Below are positions 46,849-55,618 of a stretch of DNA of 64,000 bases, piece after piece (position 1 is the first letter of the stretch; every line of letters begins with the position of its first letter). The translations under genes were made by a program, and so were the position numbers. The notes under the pieces were generated by a model. The model did no database searches. It had not been told where the DNA came from and was given only the letters and a program-made list of their open reading frames with translations. Origin of the DNA: Shiella aurantiaca (lineage in GTDB: Bacteria > Bacteroidota > Bacteroidia > Cytophagales > Cyclobacteriaceae). Where the stretch lies: NCBI GenBank assembly GCA_030412945.1, contig JAUHJS010000003.1:125507-189506 (forward strand), read 5' to 3'.

Positions 46849-47331
46849 ATGACCAATCAAGATATTCGCTGGGAACAACGCTTTAGTAATTATAACAAGG
46901 CGCTTAAAAAGCTAGAGGACGGTGTGGAATATATCCACCAAAATATTCTTGATGAAGAGGGCGAGGGTTTGAAAGAAGAAGAAATTGAGCAGGTCTTGAG
47001 CGACTTAATCAAACAAGGCTTAATCCAAAGCTTTGAATTTACGCATGAGCTGGCTTGGAATGTGATTAAAGACTATGCGGCTTTTCAAGGCAATCCGGAG
47101 ATAAGAGAATCGAGAGACGCCATACGGGAAGGTTTTGCGATGGGCTTACTATCCAATGCGGACGTATGGATGGAGATGATTGGAAGCCGGAATAAGACTT
47201 CGCATACCTATGATGAAGATACCGCTGACGAAATTTATACCAAAATCATCTACCAATACCTTCCTGCTTTTATTGCATTTAAGAAAAAGATGGAAGGATT
47301 ACGAAGTGGCAAACAAGGGGATTTATTCTGA
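46849..47331 (+). CDS. HEPN-domain protein, HI0074/HepT-like
   Basis: 160 residues, all helical. The conserved blocks QSFEFTHELAWNVIKDY (about 61-77) and RNKTSH (Arg114 to His119, an R-x4-H HEPN motif) identify the nucleotidyltransferase-substrate-binding HI0074 family. In related HepT/MntA modules the HEPN protein is a toxic RNase whose Tyr near the R-x4-H site is AMPylated by the partner. Here SHTYDE (Tyr121) is present. Its stop overlaps the ATG of the partner (TGATG). Confidence 0.8.
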   Translation: MTNQDIRWEQRFSNYNKALKKLEDGVEYIHQNILDEEGEGLKEEEIEQVLSDLIKQGLIQSFEFTHELAWNVIKDYAAFQGNPEIRESRDAIREGFAMGLLSNADVWMEMIGSRNKTSHTYDEDTADEIYTKIIYQYLPAFIAFKKKMEGLRSGKQGDLF

Positions 47332-47652
47332 TGGAGAAATACGGGCTGAAAACCACAAACGCTACAGGCGATTAAAGATGTTTTTGAGAAATATCCTCAG
47401 ATAGAGTGCGCTATTTTGTATGGTTCAAGAGCTAAAGGGAACTACAGACCTAATTCCGATATTGATCTTACTTTGAAAGGAGAACACTTGGATTTAAGCC
47501 TTCTGATAAAGATTGAAAATGAATTGGATGATTTGCTTTTACCCTACAAGATGGATTTGTCGATTCACCATCAAATCAAAAATCAAGAACTGATTGAGCA
47601 TATAGATAGGGTAGGGCGAATCCTGTACAATAAGAAACAAGAGGATTCTTGA
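47331..47652 (+). pseudogene. MntA-type minimal nucleotidyltransferase, frameshifted
   Basis: From ATG 47331 the frame reads MEKYGLK and then stops at 47373-47375. Dropping one A from the AAAA run at 47349-47352 restores a continuous frame with KPQTLQAIKDVFEKYPQIECAIL and then LYGSRAKGNYRPNSDIDLTLKGE, which holds the GSRAKG and DIDL active-site motifs of the minimal nucleotidyltransferase fold. About 105 residues would result. No ATG, GTG or TTG lies in that frame before the GSR motif apart from the TTG at 47416 immediately before it. So either the gene is broken, or the base is an error. Confidence 0.75.
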
Positions 47653-47680
47653 TTGGAAATCAGTATTTTAGAAAAATAAA

Positions 47681-47704
47681 AAACGGGGATTTAAATCCCC
47701 GTTT
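47681..47704. terminator. Bidirectional terminator
   Basis: A perfect 24-base palindrome built of arms AAACGGGGATTT and its complement, between convergent genes, with A-run and T-run flanks. Serves both the nucleotidyltransferase gene and the SBP gene. Confidence 0.85.
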
Positions 47705-47709
47705 CTGTT

Positions 47710-48705
47710 TTAATTCTTCTTGGAAAGCTGCGAGCTGGTTACGTGCCCATCTTTCAGCACGGTATCGTTGATATTTTCCTTATACACCTGAATGGGGTTG
47801 AGCAGAAGCGCCTTCACGGTGTAGCCATCGGTAGTAAATTCGGTAAAGTCACTCGAACTGTTCCCTTTTTTCAATTCCATGGCCGTTTGGGCTGCGAGTT
47901 CCGCCAAAGGTTTAATGGGTTTGTAAATAGTAACCGTCTGGCTTCCTGCAATGATATTTTTGATGGCACTAATATCGGCATCCTGACCGGCTACGGCAAT
48001 TTTACCTACTTGGTCTTTCGGCAAGGCTTGAATACATCCATTGGCCACCACATCATTTCCGGCTATGATTGCATCAATGCGCTCATCGGTAGTGGAAATA
48101 AATTCATCAAAGCGCATAAGGGTTTCTATCTCGCTCCAATCGCGGAGGATGAGGTCACCTACGAGTTTGATTTTGCCACTTTGGATATAAGGTGCCAGCA
48201 CTTCTTTCTGGCCTTTGCGCTGCAAGATGGCATTGTTGTCGGAAGTTGGGCCGTTTATCAACACATAATTGCCTTCCGGCACTTTTTTTACCAAGTATTC
48301 GGCTTCCATTCGGCCAACCATTTCGGAATTATAGCCAATGTAAGCGGCAATGTCTTGGCTTTTAATAAGCCGATCGTAAGAAATTACAGGCACGTTTTTC
48401 TTTTTGGCATAGCTCACAATTTCTCCGGCCATATCGGCATCGATGGGTACTACCACCAATACTTCCACGCCCTCATCTATCATTTTTTTAGCCATGCTTA
48501 CTTGCAATACCGCATCGCCATTGGGCACTTCTACTCGGCATTCTCCTCCCATGCTTTTTACTTTTTCTTCAAAAAATTTGTGATCGAGGTACCAGCGATC
48601 CATGATGTAGCTGTCCAATAAAAAGCCCACTTTTTGGGCGTGGACTTGTGTGGAAAAGGCAAGTAGGCCCATGCAAAAGGCCATTAAAAAGCGTCTCTTA
48701 CTCAT
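47710..48705 (-). CDS. Periplasmic sugar-binding protein, XylF-like, orphan
   Basis: 331 residues with a signal peptide (cleavage near VHAQ, about 24). The periplasmic-binding-protein type 1 sequence follows XylF/RbsB-type order: KVGFLLDSYIMDRWYLDHKFFEEKVK, then VEVLVVVPIDADMAGEIVSYAKKKNVPVISYDRLI, then GYNSEMVGRMEAEYLV, then AIIAGNDVVANGCIQAL. No permease or ATPase gene is beside it, so it may be a receptor for a sensor or chemoreceptor, or its transporter is elsewhere. The specific sugar is unknown. Confidence 0.85.
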   Translation of the reverse strand: MSKRRFLMAFCMGLLAFSTQVHAQKVGFLLDSYIMDRWYLDHKFFEEKVKSMGGECRVEVPNGDAVLQVSMAKKMIDEGVEVLVVVPIDADMAGEIVSYAKKKNVPVISYDRLIKSQDIAAYIGYNSEMVGRMEAEYLVKKVPEGNYVLINGPTSDNNAILQRKGQKEVLAPYIQSGKIKLVGDLILRDWSEIETLMRFDEFISTTDERIDAIIAGNDVVANGCIQALPKDQVGKIAVAGQDADISAIKNIIAGSQTVTIYKPIKPLAELAAQTAMELKKGNSSSDFTEFTTDGYTVKALLLNPIQVYKENINDTVLKDGHVTSSQLSKKN

Positions 48706-48875
48706 AGTTTGTGGGTTTAGGTAAAATAGTAATTTTTAATTTACTGAAAACACCTCGTTTGTGAAAGACCATTTGTGGAAATCCTAGTAGGACGCTTTAC
48801 TTCTTTGCCAAAATGATCGAAGTGAGGCTTGTGTGATTTTTAGTTAGTATGACAACTTTTTAGGCCCTTATTAGT

Positions 48876-48883
48876 TAGCTTTG
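48876..48883 (+). promoter_or_regulatory. ispG promoter -7 element
   Basis: TAGCTTTG matches TAnnTTTG and lies 18 bases before the ispG ATG. No clear TTTG at the -33 distance. Confidence 0.5.
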
Positions 48884-48901
48884 TAGCAGATAGCCAATGA
48901 T

Positions 48902-50899
48902 ATGAACACCTTAGCCGATAAAATTGCCAACACTAAGCTTTATTGCGACAGTTTGACCCAATACTCCAGACGGAAAACCATAGAAGTGAACATTGGGGAT
49001 GTGCCTATGGGAGGCGCCAATCCTATCCGTGTACAGTCTATGACCACCATCGACACCATGGATACCTTGGGTTCCGTTGAGCAAACCATACGCATGGTAG
49101 AGGCGGGCTGCGAGTATGTGCGTATTACGGCACCCAGCATCAAAGAGGCTGAAAACCTGCAAAATATCAAAAAGGAGTTACGCGCCAGAGGCTATCAAGT
49201 GCCTTTAGTGGCCGATATCCATTTTACGCCCAATGCGGCCGAAGTAGCGGCTCGGATTGTAGAAAAGGTGCGGGTAAATCCCGGCAACTATGCCGATAAA
49301 AAACGCTTTGAAACGATAGATTACACTGACGCGGCCTATCAGGCGGAATTGGAACGCATTCGTGAGAAATTCATTCCCTTGGTGCGTATTTGTAAAGAAT
49401 ATGGCACGGCTATGCGCATTGGCACCAACCACGGTTCCTTGTCGGACCGTATTATGAGCCGCTATGGCGATAACCCCCTGGGCATGGTGGAATCGGCTTT
49501 GGAGTTTTTACGTATCTGTGAGGACGAAAACTATTACAACATTGTGCTTTCCATGAAGTCGAGCAATACCCAAGTGATGGTGCAAGCCTATCGCTTGTTG
49601 GTAAATCGACTCAATGAAGGAAATTTTAAGGCTTATCCGCTACACTTGGGCGTAACCGAGGCAGGAGAAGCCGAAGATGGCCGTATCAAATCGGCTGTGG
49701 GTATCGGCACTTTGCTGGAAGATGGACTAGGCGATACCGTGCGTGTTTCACTTACCGAAGAACCCGAGTTTGAAGCACCCGTAGCACAAACCATGGTCAA
49801 TCGCTATACTACGCGTAAATCACATGCGGTAATTCTTCCTGTTGAAGAATCACCTATCAATCCGTTTGTATACGAGCGCAGAACTAGCCAAGAGATAGAA
49901 ACTTTGGGTGGCTCGCAAGTGCCTAGGGTGATTGCCGATTTCAGTCGTATTCCCTTGAATGATTATAAAGACCTGAAATCTATTGGTCATTTCTACCTTC
50001 CTGAACCTGACAAGTGGCGCATGAACGATCTGGGTGCTGATTTTATCTATACTGGAAAAAATCCGGTTCCTTTTATGTTGCCCATGGGTTTGAAAGAAAT
50101 TCAGGATGTGGACGTGTGGGAACAATCGGTAGAGCGTGAAAAAGTGCTACCGCTGTTTACTGTGAATCAATGGATGCACAAAAAAGCAGCACATAGCCAT
50201 TTGAATTTTGTAAAAGCCACCTTGGCGGAATTCTCGGCTGAGGTGTTGAATAATCTCAAAGAAAGTTCCTCGGTAGTGCTTATGCTGCACACTAGCAATA
50301 CTCACGCCATGGCGGAACTTCGCAGGGCCTTTTTTGTCTTGATAGAAGCGGGCGTACAAGCGCCTGTGGTAGTGGTGAGAAGTTATGAAGCGGGCTCGGA
50401 AGATACCCTGATGATTCATGCTGCTACCGATGTGGGCGGACTGCTGATTGACGGCTTGGGTGATGGCATTATGCTTTCTACCGAATTGCTACCAGCATCA
50501 AGCAAAGAGGAGTTTTTGTCGCTAGCACAATTCTATAATAATACCGCTTTCGGGATTTTGCAGGCCGCACGTACCCGCATGAGCAAAACGGAATACATTT
50601 CGTGTCCATCGTGCGGACGTACTTTGTTCGATTTGCAGGAAACAACCGCCATGATTCGTAAACGCACCGATCACCTCAAAGGAATTAAAATCGGAATTAT
50701 GGGTTGTATAGTAAATGGCCCAGGTGAGATGGCCGATGCCGATTACGGATATGTAGGTTCGGGTAAAGGGAAAATTACCCTGTACAAAGGCAAGGAAGTG
50801 ATGAAGAAATTTGTATCCTCCGAAAAAGCGGTGGATGAATTGATAGCCATTATCCGTGAAGATGGGAAATGGATAGAACCCGAAATGGTAGAAAAATAA
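48902..50899 (+). CDS. ispG: (E)-4-hydroxy-3-methylbut-2-enyl-diphosphate synthase, long form
   Basis: 665 residues; the enterobacterial enzyme is about 370. The N-terminal TIM-barrel part (VNIGDVPMGGANPIRVQSMTTIDTMD) and the C-terminal 4Fe-4S domain (Cys568, Cys571, Cys602, Glu609 in CIVNGPGEMADADYGYVG) are separated by an insertion about 290-555, the form common in Bacteroidota, Chlamydiae and plants. It carries out the next-to-last step of the MEP isoprenoid pathway. Starts a short gene cluster with the following two genes. Confidence 0.95.
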   Translation: MNTLADKIANTKLYCDSLTQYSRRKTIEVNIGDVPMGGANPIRVQSMTTIDTMDTLGSVEQTIRMVEAGCEYVRITAPSIKEAENLQNIKKELRARGYQVPLVADIHFTPNAAEVAARIVEKVRVNPGNYADKKRFETIDYTDAAYQAELERIREKFIPLVRICKEYGTAMRIGTNHGSLSDRIMSRYGDNPLGMVESALEFLRICEDENYYNIVLSMKSSNTQVMVQAYRLLVNRLNEGNFKAYPLHLGVTEAGEAEDGRIKSAVGIGTLLEDGLGDTVRVSLTEEPEFEAPVAQTMVNRYTTRKSHAVILPVEESPINPFVYERRTSQEIETLGGSQVPRVIADFSRIPLNDYKDLKSIGHFYLPEPDKWRMNDLGADFIYTGKNPVPFMLPMGLKEIQDVDVWEQSVEREKVLPLFTVNQWMHKKAAHSHLNFVKATLAEFSAEVLNNLKESSSVVLMLHTSNTHAMAELRRAFFVLIEAGVQAPVVVVRSYEAGSEDTLMIHAATDVGGLLIDGLGDGIMLSTELLPASSKEEFLSLAQFYNNTAFGILQAARTRMSKTEYISCPSCGRTLFDLQETTAMIRKRTDHLKGIKIGIMGCIVNGPGEMADADYGYVGSGKGKITLYKGKEVMKKFVSSEKAVDELIAIIREDGKWIEPEMVEK

Positions 50900-50900
50900 T

Positions 50901-51098
50901 ATGGAAAATCCGCAAAACAAGAAAAGCAAACTCCGTGAGTTTTTTGAATTGAATGAGGTATTTGGCTACTTCTTCCGCCCGAAAGACCCCAACCGCCCGA
51001 GCAGTTTTAACCTACGGATGATGCACGGAATCAATAAAATATCTATTTTGATATTCCTAATGGCCCTGCTTGTATGGCTGAGCCGCAGGTTGTTTTAA
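50901..51098 (+). CDS. Small hypothetical membrane protein
   Basis: 65 residues. A charged start, LREFFELNEVFGYFFRPKDPNRPSSFNLRMMHGINK, then one helix (about 45-62) and RRLF. One base separates it from the ispG stop, and its stop is two bases before the next ATG, so it is part of the operon. Function unknown; the size and composition suggest an accessory membrane protein conserved in Bacteroidota. Confidence 0.6.
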   Translation: MENPQNKKSKLREFFELNEVFGYFFRPKDPNRPSSFNLRMMHGINKISILIFLMALLVWLSRRLF

Positions 51099-51100
51099 GA

Positions 51101-51457
51101 ATGGATATTGAAAGTTATCGCGATTATTGCCTTGCTAAGAAAGGGGTAAGCGAGGGTTTTCCTTTCGATGAAAAAACGCTGGTATTCAAGGTGGGTGGTA
51201 AGATGTTTGCCCTCACGGATGTAGACCTTTTTGAAAGTATCAACCTGAAATGCGAACCCGAATATGCTATTGAACTACGGGCGGAATATGCGGGAATTGT
51301 GGCGGGTTATCACATGAGTAAAACCCATTGGAATACCGTAAAAGTGAACCAAGATGTGCCCGATGCCCTGTTGATAAAACTGATTGATTTGAGTTATGAC
51401 TTGGTGTACCAATCATTGCCCAAAAGCAAAAGAGAAGAAATAGAAAAGGGAGCCTAA
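51101..51457 (+). CDS. MmcQ/YjbR-family protein
   Basis: 118 residues from ATG 51101; an ATG at 51074 would overlap the preceding gene by 25 bases. The conserved FPFDEKTLVFKVGGKMFALTDVD (about 21-43) and YHMSKTHWNTVKVNQDVPDALLIKLIDLSYDLV (about 67-100) match the MmcQ/YjbR (CyaY-like) family. The family's biochemical role is unknown. Last gene of the ispG operon. Confidence 0.8.
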   Translation: MDIESYRDYCLAKKGVSEGFPFDEKTLVFKVGGKMFALTDVDLFESINLKCEPEYAIELRAEYAGIVAGYHMSKTHWNTVKVNQDVPDALLIKLIDLSYDLVYQSLPKSKREEIEKGA

Positions 51458-51469
51458 ACTCCCTTTTTT
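51444..51469. terminator. Bidirectional terminator
   Basis: 9-bp stem AAAAGGGAG / CTCCCTTTT (51444-51452, 51459-51467), overlapping the MmcQ stop. Ends in T-run; serves both convergent genes. Confidence 0.85.
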
Positions 51470-51472
51470 GCT

Positions 51473-52315
51473 TTAGTTGACCGTGATATTTCCCACCATA
51501 GAGCCTGTATGGACTCCACAGCGGTATTTATTGGTTTCATTTCCTAATCCATCGGTCAGGGTAAATGTAAAATCATTACCCTCTACCACCAAATCCACAC
51601 CATTGGCTGCATTAAACGAGCCTGAATTTTTACTTAACAGCACGGTATTAGAGGCATTGATAAGCTGCAAAGGATGCCCTGCACCGCCTTGGTTGATGAA
51701 TTTATATCGGAGACCCTTGGTTAAGGTAAGGGTAGCGTTGTCCATATTTAGGCTAACTATGTCGGTGGCGCCTGTTACTGAGGTGATACGCCAAGCGCTG
51801 CTTCCCGAGTTAACAAAGGTAATCACCACATCCGGCTCAGGCACTTGAGGTTCTGTTTTTACAAAGTTTCCTCGCATTACTGCGTGAATGGCGCAATTGT
51901 AAGTGGCCAGCGCATCGTATAATTCTTGGGTAAGGGTAAAGGTGATACTTTCCTCGTTGATACGGGCATTTACTTCCGTATCATTGGCAAAGCTTCCACT
52001 AGAAGCTCCTTGGGCAAGCAAGAAGCCTTCATCGGTATCACGGAAATCTAAGGGGTGCGAAAGGCGACCTAAATTGATAAACTTATAGCGTTTGCCTACC
52101 TCTAGTGTAATATCCGGATTGTCGGTGTTTACATCGGCTAGGCCTGTAGCGCCCTCGATTGCGGTAATACGCCAAGCACTTACCCCAAAATTTTGAAGAG
52201 TGACAGTCACATCAGGCACATCTTCTTCTATGCCTTCTTCTACATCTTGGCTACAGCCAAAAAATAAGGGTAAGGAGAAAAGAAGGAAAAGATAGGTTAA
52301 GTGTTTCATTTTCAT
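51473..52315 (-). CDS. Lipoprotein with two tandem cupredoxin-like domains
   Basis: 280 residues from ATG 52315; 52309 is equally possible and an upstream start would put 28 residues before the signal. Lipobox LFFGC gives acylated Cys21. Two homologous domains follow (about 34-140 and 155-280), each with a His (SHPL, GHPL) near the middle and a C-x2-H cluster near the end (CAIHAVM, CGVHTGSM), consistent with type 1 copper ligands. Each starts with an SAWRIT repeat. It probably acts as an extracytoplasmic electron carrier; the partner is unknown. Confidence 0.7.
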   Translation of the reverse strand: MKMKHLTYLFLLFSLPLFFGCSQDVEEGIEEDVPDVTVTLQNFGVSAWRITAIEGATGLADVNTDNPDITLEVGKRYKFINLGRLSHPLDFRDTDEGFLLAQGASSGSFANDTEVNARINEESITFTLTQELYDALATYNCAIHAVMRGNFVKTEPQVPEPDVVITFVNSGSSAWRITSVTGATDIVSLNMDNATLTLTKGLRYKFINQGGAGHPLQLINASNTVLLSKNSGSFNAANGVDLVVEGNDFTFTLTDGLGNETNKYRCGVHTGSMVGNITVN

Positions 52316-52470
52316 ATAGGTTACGTTAATAGGATAGTAATAAGAAGTTGAAGTTACATATTTGGCTGAACGGATTAAACAAATCTGCTGTTTTTTCAAG
52401 CGCAGACCAATAAAACGAAAGTTTTATAGTAATTTACCCCTGCGATTTTCCACCCTAGTCCTGATTTACC

Positions 52471-53130
52471 GTGACCGAAGAACGTATAGAGGAAAAACTT
52501 GCTTCCTACGCCCAAGAAGGCAAAAAGATGTTCACCACATCTTCCTTCCAATCCCATAGTTTGGTGTTATTGCATTTGATTAGTCGCTTTCAGCCAACAA
52601 TTCCGATATACTTTATCAACACAGGTTATCATTTTCCTGAAACGGTGGCTTTTAAAGACTTAATTGCCAAGGAGTTCGGTCTGAACGTAATCAATTTGCC
52701 CAGCCAAACGCCTCGCTATATGCAAACCGATTCGCAAGGGCGGTTGCTTTTTGCTTCCGATCCCGATTATTGTTGTTTTTTAAATAAAACCCAGCCTTTA
52801 GAGGCCATCCTGATGAGCCATGATGTATGGATCAATGGCGTACGTGCCGATCAAAGTGCGGTGCGCAAAGCCATGAAAGAGGAACAGCCTGCCCCACATG
52901 GTACGGTGCGTTTTCATCCTATGCTTGATTGGGACAGCAAGGCCATCTTTCAATACCAGAAAAAGTATAATCTGCCCAAGCACCCGCTCGATGCCCAAGG
53001 CTATATGAGTATTGGCTGCGAACCTTGCACCCGCAAGCTCGACCCCAATATGCAGGAGCGTGAGGCCCGCTGGTTTGGCCTGAACAAAACTGAGTGTGGT
53101 TTGCACACTGATTTAATAGTGAAATCTTAA
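52471..53130 (+). CDS. cysH: Phosphosulfate reductase CysH, APS-reductase type
   Basis: 219 residues from GTG 52471, a start without a strong alternative downstream in frame. Cys101-Cys102 (DYCC) and Cys183-X2-Cys186 (CEPC) form the 4Fe-4S site of assimilatory APS reductases, and ECGLH holds the catalytic Cys209. The N-terminal PP-loop region (SSFQSHSLVLLHLI) matches the family. No other sulfate-assimilation genes are seen in the window. Confidence 0.85.
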   Translation: MTEERIEEKLASYAQEGKKMFTTSSFQSHSLVLLHLISRFQPTIPIYFINTGYHFPETVAFKDLIAKEFGLNVINLPSQTPRYMQTDSQGRLLFASDPDYCCFLNKTQPLEAILMSHDVWINGVRADQSAVRKAMKEEQPAPHGTVRFHPMLDWDSKAIFQYQKKYNLPKHPLDAQGYMSIGCEPCTRKLDPNMQEREARWFGLNKTECGLHTDLIVKS

Positions 53131-53142
53131 TTTTTTGAACGC

Positions 53143-54060
53143 ATGCGAGTAGTTGTTACCGGAGGAGCCGGTTATGTGGGAACGGAATTGGTCAATGCCT
53201 TAATTCTTTTGCCTGAAGTAGAACAAGTAGTAGTATATGATAATTTGAGTAGGCCTAATTTCAATTATTTTATTGGTCATAAGCGCGAGGGGCATCAGAA
53301 GTTCCAATTTATTCATGGGGAATTGCTCGATTCGCGCAAGCTCCGCAAAGTGCTGCAAAATACTGATGTGGTATTTCACTTGGCGGCCAAGGTAACCACA
53401 CCTTTTGCCAATACCGATGCCCACATGTATGAGCAAATCAATCATTGGGGCACAGCCGAGCTGGTGTATGCGATAGAAGAAAGTCCGGTGAAGCATTTGG
53501 TATACCTGAGTTCTACCTCGGTGTATGGCAATACCAAGCAAATGGTTTCTTTGGAGAGCGCGCCCAATCCAACTACTTTTTATGGGATTTCTAAGCTTAG
53601 GGGGGAAGAGCATGTGAATCGCCTGAGCGATAAAATCAAAACCCACATTATCCGTTGCGGAAATGTGTACGGCTTTAGCAAGAGCATGCGCTTCGATGCG
53701 GTTATCAATCGCTTTATGTTCGATGCCAACTTTACCAACCGCATTTCCATACATGGTAATGGGCGCCAGCATAGGGCTTTTATTCATATCAATCATGTTA
53801 CACAGGTTTTGCAGTCGTTAATTGGAGCCGACCTTGGCTCAGGTGTATATAACCTAGTAGATAAAAATTTACAGGTCTTGGATATCGTTGAGGTATTGAA
53901 GGAAATCTATCTTGATTTAGAATTTATATTTATCAATCAACATATGGGATTGAACGAGTTGAGCGTGGATAACAAAGAGGCCCTGCATTCGGTTTTCCGT
54001 TTTGAATCACGATCACTGCTACATGAACTACAAGAGTTTAAAGAAAAGTTTGCCTTTTAG
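53143..54060 (+). CDS. NAD-dependent epimerase/dehydratase
   Basis: 305 residues. The motif TGGAGYVG (6-13) and catalytic Tyr-XXX-Lys (YGISK, about 147-151) with the strand YLSSTSVYG place it in the extended SDR, NAD-sugar epimerase group. It starts 12 bases after cysH. Its end overlaps the open frame of the following lipoprotein gene but not its chosen start. Which nucleotide-sugar it acts on is unknown. Confidence 0.8.
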   Translation: MRVVVTGGAGYVGTELVNALILLPEVEQVVVYDNLSRPNFNYFIGHKREGHQKFQFIHGELLDSRKLRKVLQNTDVVFHLAAKVTTPFANTDAHMYEQINHWGTAELVYAIEESPVKHLVYLSSTSVYGNTKQMVSLESAPNPTTFYGISKLRGEEHVNRLSDKIKTHIIRCGNVYGFSKSMRFDAVINRFMFDANFTNRISIHGNGRQHRAFIHINHVTQVLQSLIGADLGSGVYNLVDKNLQVLDIVEVLKEIYLDLEFIFINQHMGLNELSVDNKEALHSVFRFESRSLLHELQEFKEKFAF

Positions 54061-54085
54061 GCCTCATTACAGTCGCATAAATCCC

Positions 54086-54766
54086 ATGTTGATATTTTAT
54101 TTATCCGTATTATTGTTTTCCTGTATGTCAACCAACACACCCAGCGATATGCCTCAGCCCGTAGCAAGCCAAACGTATTTGGCCTTGGGCGATTCTTATA
54201 CCATTGGCGAAGCGGTAGATGAAAATCTGCGTTGGCCCAATCAGTTGGTGGATGCCTTGAATAAGGAGGGTTATGCGTGGGAGGCGCCACGCATAATCGC
54301 CCGTACTGGATGGACGACCAATGAATTGCAGGCGGCCATTAAAGATGCCGAACTTAAAGAAAGCTATGATTGGGTTTCTTTACTGATAGGGGTAAATAAT
54401 CAGTACCGTGGCTATCCTATGGCGCAATATGAGCAGGAGCTGCAAGCCCTTATTGCTACTGCCTTAAACTTTGCCAATGGCGATGCCGAAAGAGTATTTA
54501 TGGTGAGCATTCCCGATTATGGTGTTACGCCTTTTGCGGCCAACAGCGATACGGATAAAATAGCCCGAGAACTGGATGCCTATAATGCCTATGCCAAAGC
54601 GCTGTGCGAAAGCAAGGGGATATTATTTGTGAATATTACCGATATTTCAAGAGAAGCAAAAGAAGATGCCAGCTTGGTGGCTTCTGATGAATTGCATCCT
54701 TCGGGCGCCATGTATACGCGCTGGGTACAAGAGCGGATTTTACCCGCACTTAAAGAGAAAATGTAA
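54086..54766 (+). CDS. SGNH-hydrolase lipoprotein
   Basis: 226 residues from ATG 54086, which places the lipobox LLFSC (Cys13) properly; the open frame also extends 84 bases upstream into the epimerase gene. Block I GDSYTIGE (Ser37), Block III-like GVNNQ (about 103-107), and block V DELH (Asp201, His204) form the hydrolase triad. Such proteins act on ester-linked lipids or acyl groups. It lies 25 bases after the epimerase gene. Confidence 0.8.
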   Translation: MLIFYLSVLLFSCMSTNTPSDMPQPVASQTYLALGDSYTIGEAVDENLRWPNQLVDALNKEGYAWEAPRIIARTGWTTNELQAAIKDAELKESYDWVSLLIGVNNQYRGYPMAQYEQELQALIATALNFANGDAERVFMVSIPDYGVTPFAANSDTDKIARELDAYNAYAKALCESKGILFVNITDISREAKEDASLVASDELHPSGAMYTRWVQERILPALKEKM

Positions 54767-54852
54767 GTAAAAACCACTACTGCTCTGATTTTCAGGTGTA
54801 GTAATGTAAGTAATTAGACTTAAGTTGTTTTTATTTGTAGATTAAATAGGTG

Positions 54853-54860
54853 TATTTTTG
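54853..54860 (+). promoter_or_regulatory. Promoter -7 element
   Basis: TATTTTTG fits TAnnTTTG and lies 32 bases before the next GTG start. A TTG at 54825-54827 is at a 25-base spacing, longer than ideal. Confidence 0.4.
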
Positions 54861-54892
54861 TTGTTTATTTAAAAGCTAGGCCTGAACCTGCC

Positions 54893-55609
54893 GTGCGAAA
54901 CCTACAAGGAGTATTATATTGTGCCATTGTGTTATGTCTGCTTCTGTCTTCCTGTAAAGACCGAGTGGTTTGCCCTGCCTATCAGAGTTCCTTTCTTTTG
55001 ATGCCCGAAGACCAACAGGCTTTTTTCTCTTTGTTTGGCGAAGACAGTATCCCAAAAGGCTATCGCTATAAAATCAAAACCAACAAATACGGGGGAATTG
55101 TACAGGTAAGTTATCGTAAGCGCGCGCGCGATTTGGCCTATGTGCCCATGAATACGCTCTATCCGATAGGAGGGGAAGAAGAGTATGTAGATTCTACTCT
55201 TTTAGCTGAAATCGACTATAATCCCTTAAGCGACAGTGTAAGCGTAAGCCTTGATTCCGCATCTTTATATGCCCGTGCTGAAAGAAGGAAGGGCTATAAC
55301 CAAGATCAGCGCTGGTATGAAGAGAACATCGAAGAAATCACCCGCGAGGATGGTGTAGACCCTAAAATGGTGTTCCGGAAAAAAGGTGAAAAAGGCCCAC
55401 AGCCCAAACCCTCTACTGCAGCTCAGGATACCACTGGAATGGATATGAATTTGGTGGAGGCTATCGATATGCGCTTGGAGATATATAACGATAATGGTGA
55501 CTTGGTAGAAAGTCAGCCTAGTGATAGTACAGGCGTGGAAGCTCCCATTATTGAAGCCCCTAAGAAAGAAGAAGAAACCCAAGAAGATGATGGCTTAGAC
55601 GATTTCTAA
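54893..55609 (+). CDS. Hypothetical lipoprotein
   Basis: 238 residues with a GTG start (MRNLQGVLYCAIVLCLLLSSC), lipobox LSSC at Cys21. The mature protein contains a conserved CPAYQSSFLLMPEDQQAFFSLFGEDSIPKG region, a Ser/Asp-rich middle, and a C-terminal tail rich in Glu and Asp. No family is recognised. Its GTG start is supported by the signal peptide and the promoter-like element upstream. Confidence 0.65.
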   Translation: MRNLQGVLYCAIVLCLLLSSCKDRVVCPAYQSSFLLMPEDQQAFFSLFGEDSIPKGYRYKIKTNKYGGIVQVSYRKRARDLAYVPMNTLYPIGGEEEYVDSTLLAEIDYNPLSDSVSVSLDSASLYARAERRKGYNQDQRWYEENIEEITREDGVDPKMVFRKKGEKGPQPKPSTAAQDTTGMDMNLVEAIDMRLEIYNDNGDLVESQPSDSTGVEAPIIEAPKKEEETQEDDGLDDF

Positions 55610-55618
55610 GACAAGCAC

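Noticed and set aside
47743..48621. A 292-codon open frame on the + strand
   Set aside because: It lies opposite the sugar-binding protein gene, which has a clear family match and signal peptide; the + frame has no recognisable motif.
53200..53796. A 198-codon open frame on the - strand
   Set aside because: It is antisense to the epimerase gene, which has intact motifs; the frame is a codon-bias shadow.
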